A stretch of DNA of 64,000 nt, taken from contig JANQKR010000048.1 in the NCBI GenBank assembly GCA_028281025.1, forward strand, positions 62,001-126,000. The letters run 5' to 3'. The notes below the pieces were generated by a model. It ran no database searches, was not told the DNA's origin, and saw nothing but the letters and a program-made list of their open reading frames with translations. Both the position numbers and the translations under genes were made by a program. The stretch is from Croceivirga sp. Lineage in GTDB: Bacteria; Bacteroidota; Bacteroidia; Flavobacteriales; Flavobacteriaceae. Below, piece by piece: positions 28,271 to 37,507 of the stretch (the stretch's first letter is position 1; each line of letters opens with the position of its first letter).

Positions 28271-28474
28271 GGTTCAAACTCTTCCATTGTATTTGGGTTA
28301 CTTCGGTTTCCGAACACCTTTTCAAACAATCTCATTGGTTGATCAAGAATTCCTTCTTTGATTTAAAATACCCTATACCTTCTAGGTCCCTCCAATTTCG
28401 ATTTTCCCTACTGTTTGTTAAATGTTAAAATAAGATGTTTGAACAATTATTTTGTTTATCGCTAATTTAATATA

Positions 28475-28486
28475 TTTATGCTAAAT
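28475..28486 (+). promoter_or_regulatory. TTTATGCTAAAT site upstream of the InsA-like regulator
   Basis: The 12-mer TTTATGCTAAAT lies 14 bases before the start of the InsA-like gene, inside an AT-rich partial palindrome. The exact inverted copy (ATTTAGCATAAA) lies just after that gene at 28922-28933, upstream of the porin gene. Confidence 0.5.
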
Positions 28487-28499
28487 AAATATATCTGTT

Positions 28500-28913
28500 A
28501 TGGAATTCTGTCCCAACTGCAATTCGGATACGTTCATTAAAGCTGGAATCATCAAAAACCGGCAGCGGTACAAATGCAAGTCCTGTGGTTACTTTTTCAC
28601 TGTGGGAAAGTTGGGGAAGAAGATAGATGACTATTACGTTAATAAGGCGCTACAGCTGTATTTGGAAGGATTGACCTATCGCGAAATTGAACGCATCCTC
28701 GGCGTTTCCCATGTGTCCGTAATGAATTGGGTGCGCAAGTACAATATTAAACGGCCTTACCATGCCCAGTACCATCCCACGTACAAAATCTTAAATCCGT
28801 CCGAGCTGCAGGAGTACTTCCAAAATCCCCAAAATATTTCAGGTGCCGGAGTCTTGATTACCGAACTGGGAGATAAGTTCATGCTAATAAAATGGGAACG
28901 TTTCCGGGATTAA
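28500..28913 (+). CDS. IS1 InsA-like zinc-ribbon/HTH protein, probably a domesticated regulator
   Basis: 137 residues. N-terminal zinc ribbon with Cys4, Cys7, Cys26 and Cys29 (FCPNC, KCKSC), then a helix-turn-helix (LYLEGLTYREIERILGVS, VSVMNWVRKYN). This is the architecture of the InsA part of IS1-type transposases, but no DDE catalytic domain, inverted repeats or target duplications surround it, and it heads the acetate module. I infer a domesticated transcription factor, with the two inverted TTTATGCTAAAT sites on its flanks as candidate operators. Confidence 0.7.
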   Translation: MEFCPNCNSDTFIKAGIIKNRQRYKCKSCGYFFTVGKLGKKIDDYYVNKALQLYLEGLTYREIERILGVSHVSVMNWVRKYNIKRPYHAQYHPTYKILNPSELQEYFQNPQNISGAGVLITELGDKFMLIKWERFRD

Positions 28914-28921
28914 GTATAATA

Positions 28922-28933
28922 ATTTAGCATAAA
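28922..28933 (-). promoter_or_regulatory. inverted ATTTAGCATAAA site between regulator and porin genes
   Basis: Exact reverse complement of the 12-mer at 28475-28486. It lies 77 bases upstream of the porin start, well placed for control of the downstream uptake genes by the InsA-like protein. Confidence 0.5.
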
Positions 28934-29009
28934 AATATATTAACTTTTTCTTTAGACCTTTTTTTTAGGATGTTCGTTGGGCAGATAACAAACCATAACA
29001 TCTATAAAA

Positions 29010-30251
29010 ATGAAGAAATTAGTTCTTTTTTTGGTGATAGCAATCGCCACTCTAATGACATCTACCGGATATGGTCAAGATGAGACTACCGAAGTGGACC
29101 ATTCTTATAAACCCCTAAAGGTTAATCTTAATGATGATGGTAGCAAATACATACGATTTATCTTATGGCATCAAATGTGGCTTGAAGGAGGATCGGGCCA
29201 ACAGGGGCCTAAGTTTTCCATTAGAAGGTCAAGGATGTTGGCCTATGCCCAGATTTCGCCGAGATTTTTAATATTGACCCATTTTGGATTGAACAGTTTG
29301 GGTGCTGGAAATCTTACGGCCAATCCCAATTCCCAAACAGATAACCAAAGAAGTTTATTGTTCTTGCACGATGCCTGGGCTGAGTTCATGGTCGTTCCGG
29401 AAAAGTTATATATCGGTTCCGGTTTGCACTATTGGAACGGAATTTCCAGACTTACAAACCAAAGTACACTTAATATGATGACCTTGGATAATCCAGGGTC
29501 GGGAAATGGGGATGCTCGATTGTTCCCTTGGAACAACATCACTACCAGTGACCAGTTTGCGCGTCATCTGGGTATTTACGCCAAAGGTACGTTGGGAAAA
29601 CTTGGGTATAGAATATCCGTCAATAACGCAAGAAACAATATCGGAACCTTGGGAACGGTACCAAGTTTTCAGGTTGACAATAACGTAGGTACGGGAACAT
29701 GGAATTACGCAGGTTATTTTAAATATGACCTGTTGGACAAAGAGTCAGATAAGCTTCCTTATTTCGTGGGCTCATATCTAGGTTCCAAAGAAGTATTCAG
29801 TGTCGGTGCAGGTTTCTTCCATCATCCCGATGCATTGGCCGTAAACACTTTGGAGGAAAGGGAGTCAATTACCCATTTTGCATTGGACGCCTTTTATGAT
29901 GCTCCAATAAATGACAAGTTGGCCATTAATGCCCTGGGAGCCTTTTACAATTACAATTTTGGTGATACCGACGGGTTCAATACCGGAGGATTGGTACCCT
30001 CTTCTGGAACCATTCTTCACGGTCAAGTGGGGCTGCTTTTCAGAAAAGCCAAATTGATGCCCTATGTGACCTATAATTACCAAGACTTGGACTTTACCCC
30101 TGAAAACAGTAGTGAAGTTGGTATAGGCCTGAATTACTTTATCAACGGGCACTTTGCCAAAATTACCGCCGAATACAGTACGGGAACAGTCGGCGTAGCA
30201 GGTGCAGAATCTACCAATATATTTAGAATCCAAACACATATATTCTTATAA
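29010..30251 (+). CDS. outer-membrane porin of the acetate module
   Basis: 413 residues with a signal peptide (MKKLVLFLVIAIATLMTSTGYGQ) and a beta-barrel pattern throughout, ending in IQTHIFL with terminal aromatic-rich strand. Short segments such as SIRRSRMLAYAQISPRFLILTHFG resemble phosphate-selective porin O/P-like proteins. Its position just before the DUF4212/symporter pair suggests it lets acetate or similar anions cross the outer membrane; this is inference from context. Confidence 0.75.
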   Translation: MKKLVLFLVIAIATLMTSTGYGQDETTEVDHSYKPLKVNLNDDGSKYIRFILWHQMWLEGGSGQQGPKFSIRRSRMLAYAQISPRFLILTHFGLNSLGAGNLTANPNSQTDNQRSLLFLHDAWAEFMVVPEKLYIGSGLHYWNGISRLTNQSTLNMMTLDNPGSGNGDARLFPWNNITTSDQFARHLGIYAKGTLGKLGYRISVNNARNNIGTLGTVPSFQVDNNVGTGTWNYAGYFKYDLLDKESDKLPYFVGSYLGSKEVFSVGAGFFHHPDALAVNTLEERESITHFALDAFYDAPINDKLAINALGAFYNYNFGDTDGFNTGGLVPSSGTILHGQVGLLFRKAKLMPYVTYNYQDLDFTPENSSEVGIGLNYFINGHFAKITAEYSTGTVGVAGAESTNIFRIQTHIFL

Positions 30252-30267
30252 AATAAACCAACACATT

Positions 30268-30531
30268 ATGACAGAAAAACAGCAAAAAGCTACGGCATAT
30301 TGGAAGGAAAACCTGAGGTACCTGGTCATTTTATTGATCATTTGGTTCGCGGTTTCCTATGGAGCGGGCATCATTTTCAAAGATGCTTTGAACAACATCA
30401 AGATCGGTGGATTTAAACTCGGGTTTTGGTTTGCCCAACAAGGTTCAATCTATGTTTTCGTGATTTTGATATTCGTGTACGTACGATTAATGAACAAACT
30501 GGACAAAAAATACGGCTACGACGTCGATTAA
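30268..30531 (+). CDS. DUF4212 small subunit of sodium:solute symporter
   Basis: 87 residues from ATG 30268 (16 bases after the porin stop); an upstream in-frame ATG at 30202 overlaps the porin and is rejected. Two membrane segments (about 22-42 and 50-73) with the family pattern YWKENLRYLVILLIIWF, then FWFAQQGSIYVFVILIFVY. DUF4212 proteins accompany ActP-type symporters as YjcH-like partners, and the symporter gene follows 22 bases later. Confidence 0.9.
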   Translation: MTEKQQKATAYWKENLRYLVILLIIWFAVSYGAGIIFKDALNNIKIGGFKLGFWFAQQGSIYVFVILIFVYVRLMNKLDKKYGYDVD

Positions 30532-30553
30532 CTAACTAAAACTTCAAAGAATT

Positions 30554-32269
30554 ATGAATGATGTACAAATTTGGACCTATGTCTTGGTGTTGCTGAGCTT
30601 TGGTCTTTACATAGGAATTGCAGTATGGTCCAGGGCCGGTTCCACAAAGGAGTTTTACGTGGCTGGTGGTGGCGTTTCCCCGCTGGCCAACGGAATGGCT
30701 ACAGCAGCTGATTGGATGTCGGCGGCCAGTTTTATTTCCATGGCCGGAATCATATCCTTTGCTGGTTATGATGGGGCTGTGTATTTGATGGGTTGGACTG
30801 GGGGTTACGTACTTCTGGCACTTCTTCTGGCTCCCTACCTACGTAAGTTTGGAAAGTTTACCGTACCTGATTTTATCGGGGAGCGATACTACTCCAAAAC
30901 AGCACGGATCGTCGCGGTGATATGTGCCCTCATCGTTTCCTTTACCTATGTAGCGGGCCAAATGCGGGGCGTTGGTATTGTGTTTTCCAGGTATTTGGAG
31001 GTGGATATCAACACCGGGGTCATTATAGGGATGGTCATTGTTTTGTTCTACGCCGTATTGGGGGGTATGAAGGGAATTACCTATACCCAGGTAGCCCAGT
31101 ATTGTGTCTTGATCTTTGCCTTTATGGTTCCGGCCATTTTTATTTCAATGCAAATGACCGGTAATCCCATTCCGCAACTAGGATTTGGAAGTACCTTGTC
31201 CGATGGTTCGGGGACCTTTCTTCTGGATAAGCTTGACGGACTTTCCACGGAACTTGGTTTTGCGGAATACACCAATGGCTCCAAAAGTCTTATCGACGTT
31301 TTTGCGATTACCCTGGCATTGATGGTAGGTACCGCGGGATTACCCCATGTTATTGTGCGTTTCTTTACGGTGAAACGGGTAAAGGATGCCCGGAAATCCG
31401 CTGGTTTGGCCCTGTTGTTCATTGCCATACTTTACACAACTGCTCCGGCTGTAGCGGTATTTGCTAGAACCAACCTTATCGAAACGGTAAGTGGAAAGGA
31501 ATATGCGGCCATGCCACAGTGGTTCAAAAATTGGGAGACCACGGGACTGATAGGTCATGACGATAAAAATGGTGATGGCGTCATTCAATACGTGGCCAAT
31601 CCGGAAGTAAATGAACTTAAAGTGGATCGCGATATTATGGTATTGGCCAATCCGGAAATTGCAAATCTGCCCGCTTGGGTAATTGGTTTGATTGCGGCTG
31701 GTGGCTTGGCAGCAGCTTTATCCACTGCAGCCGGATTGTTGTTGGTCATCTCCTCTTCCGTTTCCCACGATTTGATCAAAAATGTGTTCAATCCTGACCT
31801 GTCCGAAAAAGGGGAGCTTTGGGCCGCCCGTATTTCTGCCGCTGTTGCTGTAGTAATTGCAGGGTATTTTGGAATAAACCCGCCCGGTTTTGTGGCTGCC
31901 GTTGTGGCTTTGGCCTTTGGTCTCGCGGCAGCATCGTTCTTCCCCGCCATTATCCTCGGAATCTTCTACAAGAAAATGAACAGTAAAGGTGCCGTTACGG
32001 GTATGATCGTCGGTATTTCATTGATGCTCTTTTATATGTTGAAGTTCAAATTTGGAATATTTGATGGTGGCAAGGAAGCTGTAGGGGGCCTAAAGGATAG
32101 TTGGTGGTTCGGGATTTCTCCGGAAGGCTTCGGTACCATTGCCATGTTGGTCAACTTTATCGTGGCCGTGGTGGTCAACAAGTTTACGGAAGAGCCACCG
32201 GAGGATGTACAGGAAATCGTAGAGAACATTAGAATCCCAAGTGGTGCGGGTGAAGCCTCATCGCACTAA
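30554..32269 (+). CDS. ActP-like cation/acetate symporter (SSS family)
   Basis: 571 residues with 13 or so membrane segments. SSS-family signatures include YVAGGGVSPLANGMATAADW near the N-terminus, a GTAGLPHVIVRFFTV segment and AAGGLAAALSTAAGLLLVISS. This matches the long (VC_2705-like) group that pairs with DUF4212. It should take up acetate or another short-chain monocarboxylate with Na+. Downstream kinase, response regulator and two acyl-CoA synthetases support that substrate class. Confidence 0.92.
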   Translation: MNDVQIWTYVLVLLSFGLYIGIAVWSRAGSTKEFYVAGGGVSPLANGMATAADWMSAASFISMAGIISFAGYDGAVYLMGWTGGYVLLALLLAPYLRKFGKFTVPDFIGERYYSKTARIVAVICALIVSFTYVAGQMRGVGIVFSRYLEVDINTGVIIGMVIVLFYAVLGGMKGITYTQVAQYCVLIFAFMVPAIFISMQMTGNPIPQLGFGSTLSDGSGTFLLDKLDGLSTELGFAEYTNGSKSLIDVFAITLALMVGTAGLPHVIVRFFTVKRVKDARKSAGLALLFIAILYTTAPAVAVFARTNLIETVSGKEYAAMPQWFKNWETTGLIGHDDKNGDGVIQYVANPEVNELKVDRDIMVLANPEIANLPAWVIGLIAAGGLAAALSTAAGLLLVISSSVSHDLIKNVFNPDLSEKGELWAARISAAVAVVIAGYFGINPPGFVAAVVALAFGLAAASFFPAIILGIFYKKMNSKGAVTGMIVGISLMLFYMLKFKFGIFDGGKEAVGGLKDSWWFGISPEGFGTIAMLVNFIVAVVVNKFTEEPPEDVQEIVENIRIPSGAGEASSH

Positions 32270-32295
32270 TTGATATTTAGTTGGTTACGGGAAAG

Positions 32296-32324
32296 CGGTG
32301 TGGTATATTTTGCCGCACCGTTTT
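32296..32324 (+). terminator. rho-independent terminator after the symporter gene
   Basis: CGGTGTGG (32296-32303) pairs with CCGCACCG (32313-32320), one G-U pair, followed by TTTT. It separates the symporter gene from the next unit and may attenuate read-through. Confidence 0.6.
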
Positions 32325-32350
32325 CGTAATTTTAAAAGATTTGATCCCTA

Positions 32351-32551
32351 ATGAAAATGAAAAAAAGGCATCAACAAAAATTGGTGGTGTTGGCAGCGGT
32401 GCTGTTCCTGCTATGGAACGTACCCTTTGTTACCATCTTTGATGTAGATTTCCAAATCCTTGGTTTTCCGGCCTTTTACGTCTTCATTTTTTTAAGTTGG
32501 TTGGTTTCCAGTATCGTGGCATATAGTATTCTTAAGAAGTTCTATGAGTAA
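32351..32551 (+). CDS. small two-helix membrane protein
   Basis: 66 residues: a basic N-terminus, then two membrane segments (about 11-26 and 40-58) with WNVPFVTIFD between them. It overlaps the following symporter-kinase gene by 8 bases, and such small proteins commonly precede SSS transporters, so it is probably an accessory subunit of that sensor. I cannot name the family with certainty (DUF3311-like is possible). Confidence 0.7.
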   Translation: MKMKKRHQQKLVVLAAVLFLLWNVPFVTIFDVDFQILGFPAFYVFIFLSWLVSSIVAYSILKKFYE

Positions 32552-35231
32552 TTATGTGTTGATATTGATTATTGTGGCCTATTTGGCATTCCTTTTTTTC
32601 CTGGCCTATTGGGCGGAGAGGAAACATAGTGGCAAATTGGTGAACAATCCCTACGTGTACGTGCTTTCGTTGGCCATTTATTGTACCGCATGGACCTATT
32701 ACGGTAGCGTGGGTATTGCCTCTAGATCGGGAATCAGCTTTTTGGCCATTTATTTGGGACCGGTAATCGCTTTACCGCTGTGGATCGTTTTAATGCGAAA
32801 GATCATCCGTATTTCAAAACAGCATAAAATTTCCAGTATTGCCGATTTTATCTCACTGCGTTATGGCAATAATAGACCCTTGGGGGCTTTGGTGACCCTA
32901 ACCTGCCTTTTGGCCATAATTCCATATATCGCCCTACAATTAAAAGCGGTTTCGGAGACCTTTGCCCTGGTCTCCAGTGAAAACAGTTATGCGGCTACTG
33001 GAATACTGGACGATTCCACCTTCTACATTGCTTTGCTCATTGCGGTTTTTGTGGCCTTTTTTGGAACAAGGTCCACCGATGCCTCCCAGGGCAAAAGGGG
33101 TATCATGGCCACCGTGGCCCTGGAGTCGGTCCTAAAGCTGTTCTTCTTTTTGGTCATAGGGATTTTTGTGGTTTATTTTCTATTTGATGGAACCGCCGAT
33201 ATCCATCAAAAAGCATCGGAAATGGAAAACTTCAAGCAATTGAGTTCTTTTGGCGGCTTGGAAAATGGGTTCAATTGGATGTTCACTATTCTTCTTTCGT
33301 TTTTTGCCATCTTTCTGTTGCCAAGACAATTTCATGTAGCCGTGGTTGAAAATCACAATGTGAACCATCTTAAAAAGGCCATATGGATGTTCCCCCTTTA
33401 TTTATTGCTGTTCAACATTTTTGTCATCTTTATTGCCTGGGCCGGAAACCTTAGATTACCGGAAACGGTGAACCACGACTACTATTCGCTGCTATTGCCA
33501 TTACAAACCGGGAATACCACTTTGGCCCTTTTGGTTTTTATGGGAGGGTTCTCCGCCGTAATTTCCATGATTGTAGTGTCCACGCTGGCATTGTCCACCA
33601 TGGTGAGCAATAATGTTATCATTCCCTATGGGTTTATCAAAAAACTGGTGGAAGGCAATCCGGAGGAAAATGCCAAAAGTATCAAGGGTATCAGAAGGAT
33701 AGCCATTCTTTTATTAATTACGGTCGCCTACTTTTTTTACGTCCAGTTCTCTACCCAGTTGTCACTCTACTCCATTGGATTGATTTCCTTTGTGGTCATT
33801 GCCCAATTGGCGCCATCGTTCTTTTTGGGACTGTTTTGGAGAAGGGGCACGGCAAAGGCAGCAAAAATGGGTATTGCCATAGGCATTTTAATTGTGATCT
33901 ATACCCTTTTGCTTCCCATTATTGCCAATGTGGTATCCCCAGCTTCGGATTTCTTGGAAGAAGGGCTGTTGGGGCAATCATGGCTCAAACCTTCCCAACT
34001 TTTCGGACTGGATTACCTTACTCTGGAGAGCAATGCCTTTTTATGGAGCCTAAGCTTCAATACCTTGTCCTTCGTTGGCCTCTCCCTATGGGCCAAGGGC
34101 AATTATCGGGAACGGAATTATGCGGAAATGTTCGTCCACCATGAGAACTACGAGAATCTTCAAGAGGGTGCATTTGTCTGGAAGGGCGAAGCCTATGTGG
34201 CCGATATCAGACGGTTGTTGAATCGCTTTTTAGGGGAACAACGCACACAAAGGGCCTTATCCCTTTTCAATAAGAAGTATAATATCTCTGAAAAAGAAGA
34301 GAAAGCAGATTCCAGATTGATCAACTTTTCCGAAAAACTGCTTACGGGTTCCATAGGTAGCGCATCGGCAAAAATTCTTTTGGCATCAGTCTCCAAAGAA
34401 AAACCCATTAGTCTGGTAGAGGTCCTTCATATTTTGGAGGAAAGCAAGGAGACCAAGGCCAACAATAGGCTGTTGATGGAAAAGTCCGAAGAGTTGTCCC
34501 AAATGGCGACCAAATTACAATCCGCCAACGAAGAACTGCGACAACAGGATAGGTTAAAGGACGAGTTTTTGGACACGGTTGCCCATGAATTAAAAACGCC
34601 AATTACCTCCATTAAAGCAGCATCAGAGGTGCTGGAGGACGAAGATATGCCCATTGCATTGCGGCAACAATTTCTGGAGAACATAGGTAAGGATACGGAC
34701 CGTTTGGCCAAATTGATCCATAATATCCTGGATTTGGAAAAGCTGTCCTCCAACCGTACGGAGCTCAATATCCAAACCAGGAACATCAACGGAACCATAA
34801 AAAGGGCGGTCAATGGCATTGAGCAGATAGCTACAAAGAAAGGCATACAAGTGGAATTCAGGGAATCGGAATACCTGGGCGGACGCTATGACGAGGACCG
34901 TATCCTTCAGGTGCTTACCAATTTGTTGTCCAATTCCTTAAAATTTACGGAAGGAAAAAACGGAAAGGTAAAAATAGTACTGGAGGAGAAGAAAAAGGAA
35001 ATTGCCATTGCCGTGGAGGACAATGGTCGGGGAATACCGCAGGAGGACCACAATTATATTTTTGAAAAATTCTATCAGTCAAAAAACCAGAATACCAAGA
35101 AACCCCAGGGAAGTGGATTTGGCCTGGCCATTTGCAAGAGCATTGTGGAAAGCCACAATGGAACCATTTGGGCAGATCGGAAATTTAAAAAGGGGGCACG
35201 CTTGGTGTTTACGATACCTAAAGCAAAATGA
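32544..35231 (+). CDS. SSS symporter-STAC-histidine kinase fusion (CbrA-like)
   Basis: 895 residues. Residues about 1-530 are a sodium:solute symporter-type membrane domain; about 555-600 (FVWKGEAYVADIRRLLNRFL) is a STAC-like linker; about 630-670 is a coiled coil; then a HisKA domain with phospho-acceptor His681 (AHELKTPITS) and a HATPase_c domain (NLLSNSLKF N box, DNGRGIP, GSGFGLAI). CbrA-type proteins sense or transport substrates and phosphorylate a response regulator; here the receiver gene overlaps its end by 4 bases. The sensed compound is probably the module's carboxylate. Confidence 0.92.
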   Translation: MSNYVLILIIVAYLAFLFFLAYWAERKHSGKLVNNPYVYVLSLAIYCTAWTYYGSVGIASRSGISFLAIYLGPVIALPLWIVLMRKIIRISKQHKISSIADFISLRYGNNRPLGALVTLTCLLAIIPYIALQLKAVSETFALVSSENSYAATGILDDSTFYIALLIAVFVAFFGTRSTDASQGKRGIMATVALESVLKLFFFLVIGIFVVYFLFDGTADIHQKASEMENFKQLSSFGGLENGFNWMFTILLSFFAIFLLPRQFHVAVVENHNVNHLKKAIWMFPLYLLLFNIFVIFIAWAGNLRLPETVNHDYYSLLLPLQTGNTTLALLVFMGGFSAVISMIVVSTLALSTMVSNNVIIPYGFIKKLVEGNPEENAKSIKGIRRIAILLLITVAYFFYVQFSTQLSLYSIGLISFVVIAQLAPSFFLGLFWRRGTAKAAKMGIAIGILIVIYTLLLPIIANVVSPASDFLEEGLLGQSWLKPSQLFGLDYLTLESNAFLWSLSFNTLSFVGLSLWAKGNYRERNYAEMFVHHENYENLQEGAFVWKGEAYVADIRRLLNRFLGEQRTQRALSLFNKKYNISEKEEKADSRLINFSEKLLTGSIGSASAKILLASVSKEKPISLVEVLHILEESKETKANNRLLMEKSEELSQMATKLQSANEELRQQDRLKDEFLDTVAHELKTPITSIKAASEVLEDEDMPIALRQQFLENIGKDTDRLAKLIHNILDLEKLSSNRTELNIQTRNINGTIKRAVNGIEQIATKKGIQVEFRESEYLGGRYDEDRILQVLTNLLSNSLKFTEGKNGKVKIVLEEKKKEIAIAVEDNGRGIPQEDHNYIFEKFYQSKNQNTKKPQGSGFGLAICKSIVESHNGTIWADRKFKKGARLVFTIPKAK

Positions 35232-35593
35232 GTAAAAAGATTTTAATAGTGGATGATGAACCCAACATTGTAATGTCGTTGGAATATGCTTTTAAAAAGA
35301 AGGATTTCCAGGTATTTATTGCCAGGGATGGTACCGAAGCACTGGAAATTGCCAGGGCAGAATTGCCCCATGTTATCCTTTTGGACATTATGATGCCCAA
35401 GATGGATGGGTATGAAACGCTTAAACAGATCCGAAAAAATGAAGAATTAAAACGGACCAAGGTCATTTTTATATCAGCAAAAAGCAAACCTGCTGATGTT
35501 GAAAAGGGATTGGGACTTGGTGCCGATAGTTATGTGACCAAACCCTTTTCCATAAAAAAGGTGATTACCGATGTAGAAAAAATGATAGTCTAA
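35228..35593 (+). CDS. single-domain response regulator (receiver only)
   Basis: 121 residues: only a CheY-like receiver with DD (9-10), phospho-acceptor Asp53 (LLDIMMPKMDG), Ser83 and Lys105 (TKPF). No DNA-binding or enzymatic output domain is attached, so it must signal to a partner, perhaps another regulator. It overlaps the kinase gene by 4 bases and ends 3 bases before the acyl-CoA synthetase gene. How the phosphate signal reaches transcription is open. Confidence 0.9.
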   Translation: MSKKILIVDDEPNIVMSLEYAFKKKDFQVFIARDGTEALEIARAELPHVILLDIMMPKMDGYETLKQIRKNEELKRTKVIFISAKSKPADVEKGLGLGADSYVTKPFSIKKVITDVEKMIV

Positions 35594-35596
35594 TCC

Positions 35597-37507
35597 ATGA
35601 TGAAATACAACAGTTTTTATTCGGAGAGCATTCAAGACCCAGAAGGGTTTTGGAGGGAGCATGCCCAACAACTGGCATGGGACCGTTTTCCAACGGAGAT
35701 CGTGAAAAAAGCCCCGAACGGGGCGAACCATTGGTTTGCCGATGGGGAATTGAATATGTGTTATCTATGTGTGGATAGGCATGTGGAGGCGGGCCATGGA
35801 AACCAAGTCGCCTTATATTATGATTCTCCGGTAACCGATACCAAGGCCCATATAACCTACCGCCAATTGTATGATGAAGTTTCCAAACTTGCTGGAGGGC
35901 TCAAACAAATGGGATTGGAAAAAGGGGATACGGCCATTATTTACATGCCCATGATCCCACAGGCCATTTATGCCATGTTGGCCTGTGCGAGGCTGGGAAT
36001 AATACATTCCGTGGTTTTCGGGGGATTCGCTCCCCATGAACTTGCCATACGGATTGATGATTGCAGGCCAAAAACCATTTTAACCGCTTCCAATGGGTTG
36101 GAAGTCCAAAAAATTATACCGTATAAACCTTTTGTGGACGAAGCCATTGCATTGGCCAAACACAAACCGGAAAGTGTGGTGATCTATGACAGAAAACTGG
36201 GCGTCCACATTCCCAAGCATGATTATGATATCGATTATGATACGCTGGTAAAAGAATCGGAACCTGCGGATTGCGTTCGGGTCCCATCGACACATCCACT
36301 TTACATCCTTTACACCTCCGGAACAACAGGAAAACCCAAAGGTATTGTACGGGATACGGGGGGATATGCCACTGCCCTTAAGTTTTCCATGAAGTATGTA
36401 TATGGAGTGGATGAAGGCGATGTGTACTGGGCGGCCAGCGATGTGGGATGGGTCGTCGGTCACAGTTATATCGTTTATGCCCCCTTATTGAATAGAAACA
36501 GTACCGTTCTTTTTGAAGGAAAGCCCATACGAACCCCGGATGCATCAACCTTTTGGCGCGTGATTTCTGAATATCAGGTAAAGGTGATGTTTACGGCCCC
36601 AACGGCCATTCGAGCCATTAAAAAGGAAGATCCCGAAGGTCTTTTCCTTAAAAAATATGACCTAAGTTGTTTAAAATATCAGTTTTTGGCAGGAGAACGC
36701 TGTGATATGGCTACCTTGGAGTGGACAAGTAAAAAATTGGGTGTCCCTGTTATAGACCACTGGTGGCAGACCGAGTCCGGATGGCCAATGCTGGCGAATA
36801 TGGTTGGTGTGGAACTTCAAAAAATAAAGCCGGGATCTGCTGGATTCCCCGTTTGTGGATATGACATCCATATCATTGGTACCGATGGCCAGCCTTGTGG
36901 CATAAATGAGGAGGGCTATGTTTTGGTAAAACAGCCGTTGCCCCCGGGTTGCCTTTTGGATGTTTGGAACAATACCCCACGTTTTGTCGCAGGTTATTTG
37001 GAAAGATTTCCGGGATATTATTTCTCCGGTGACGGTGGCTATAAAGATGAGGAAGGATACATCTACATAACGGGCCGGGTAGATGATATCATCAACGTAG
37101 CCGGACATAGGCTTTCTACAGCGGAAATGGAGGAAATTGTGGCATCCCACCCAGATATTGCGGAATGCGCCGTTTTTGGGGTTCATTGTGAATTGAAGGG
37201 ACAACGGCCACTAGGTCTGGCGGTTCTAAAATCAGGAACCAGTATTTCATCCAAGGATTTGGAAAAAGAGGTGATTCACAACGTTCGTAAGGAAATAGGG
37301 GCGGTAGCTTCATTCAAGCAATTACTCGTGGTGGACCGGTTGCCAAAAACACGATCGGGAAAGATTCTAAGAAAACTGCTCAGAAATATTGCCGATAAGT
37401 CGGAATACCCCATTCCATCCACCATTGATGATGTGGCCATTATTGATGAAATAAAACAAGTATATAGATTACATAACTTAGGAAACTTTAAACAACAAAC
37501 CACATGA
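35597..37507 (+). CDS. acyl-CoA synthetase, propionyl-CoA synthetase/ACSS3-like
   Basis: 636 residues of the adenylate-forming family: ILYTSGTTGKPKGI (ATP-binding P-motif), WWQTESGWPM, and the C-terminal PKTRSGKI with catalytic/acetylatable Lys589. The SGWPM motif and KGIVRDTGGY are of the PrpE/ACSS3 type rather than classical acetyl-CoA synthetase, so propionate or a related acid is the likely substrate. It overlaps the next synthetase gene by 4 bases. Confidence 0.85.
   Translation: MMKYNSFYSESIQDPEGFWREHAQQLAWDRFPTEIVKKAPNGANHWFADGELNMCYLCVDRHVEAGHGNQVALYYDSPVTDTKAHITYRQLYDEVSKLAGGLKQMGLEKGDTAIIYMPMIPQAIYAMLACARLGIIHSVVFGGFAPHELAIRIDDCRPKTILTASNGLEVQKIIPYKPFVDEAIALAKHKPESVVIYDRKLGVHIPKHDYDIDYDTLVKESEPADCVRVPSTHPLYILYTSGTTGKPKGIVRDTGGYATALKFSMKYVYGVDEGDVYWAASDVGWVVGHSYIVYAPLLNRNSTVLFEGKPIRTPDASTFWRVISEYQVKVMFTAPTAIRAIKKEDPEGLFLKKYDLSCLKYQFLAGERCDMATLEWTSKKLGVPVIDHWWQTESGWPMLANMVGVELQKIKPGSAGFPVCGYDIHIIGTDGQPCGINEEGYVLVKQPLPPGCLLDVWNNTPRFVAGYLERFPGYYFSGDGGYKDEEGYIYITGRVDDIINVAGHRLSTAEMEEIVASHPDIAECAVFGVHCELKGQRPLGLAVLKSGTSISSKDLEKEVIHNVRKEIGAVASFKQLLVVDRLPKTRSGKILRKLLRNIADKSEYPIPSTIDDVAIIDEIKQVYRLHNLGNFKQQTT

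Noticed and set aside
28500-28913. Active IS1 insertion sequence
   Set aside because: No DDE catalytic part, no terminal inverted repeats of IS1 size and no target duplication; the flanking 12-mers are too short and sit in regulatory positions.
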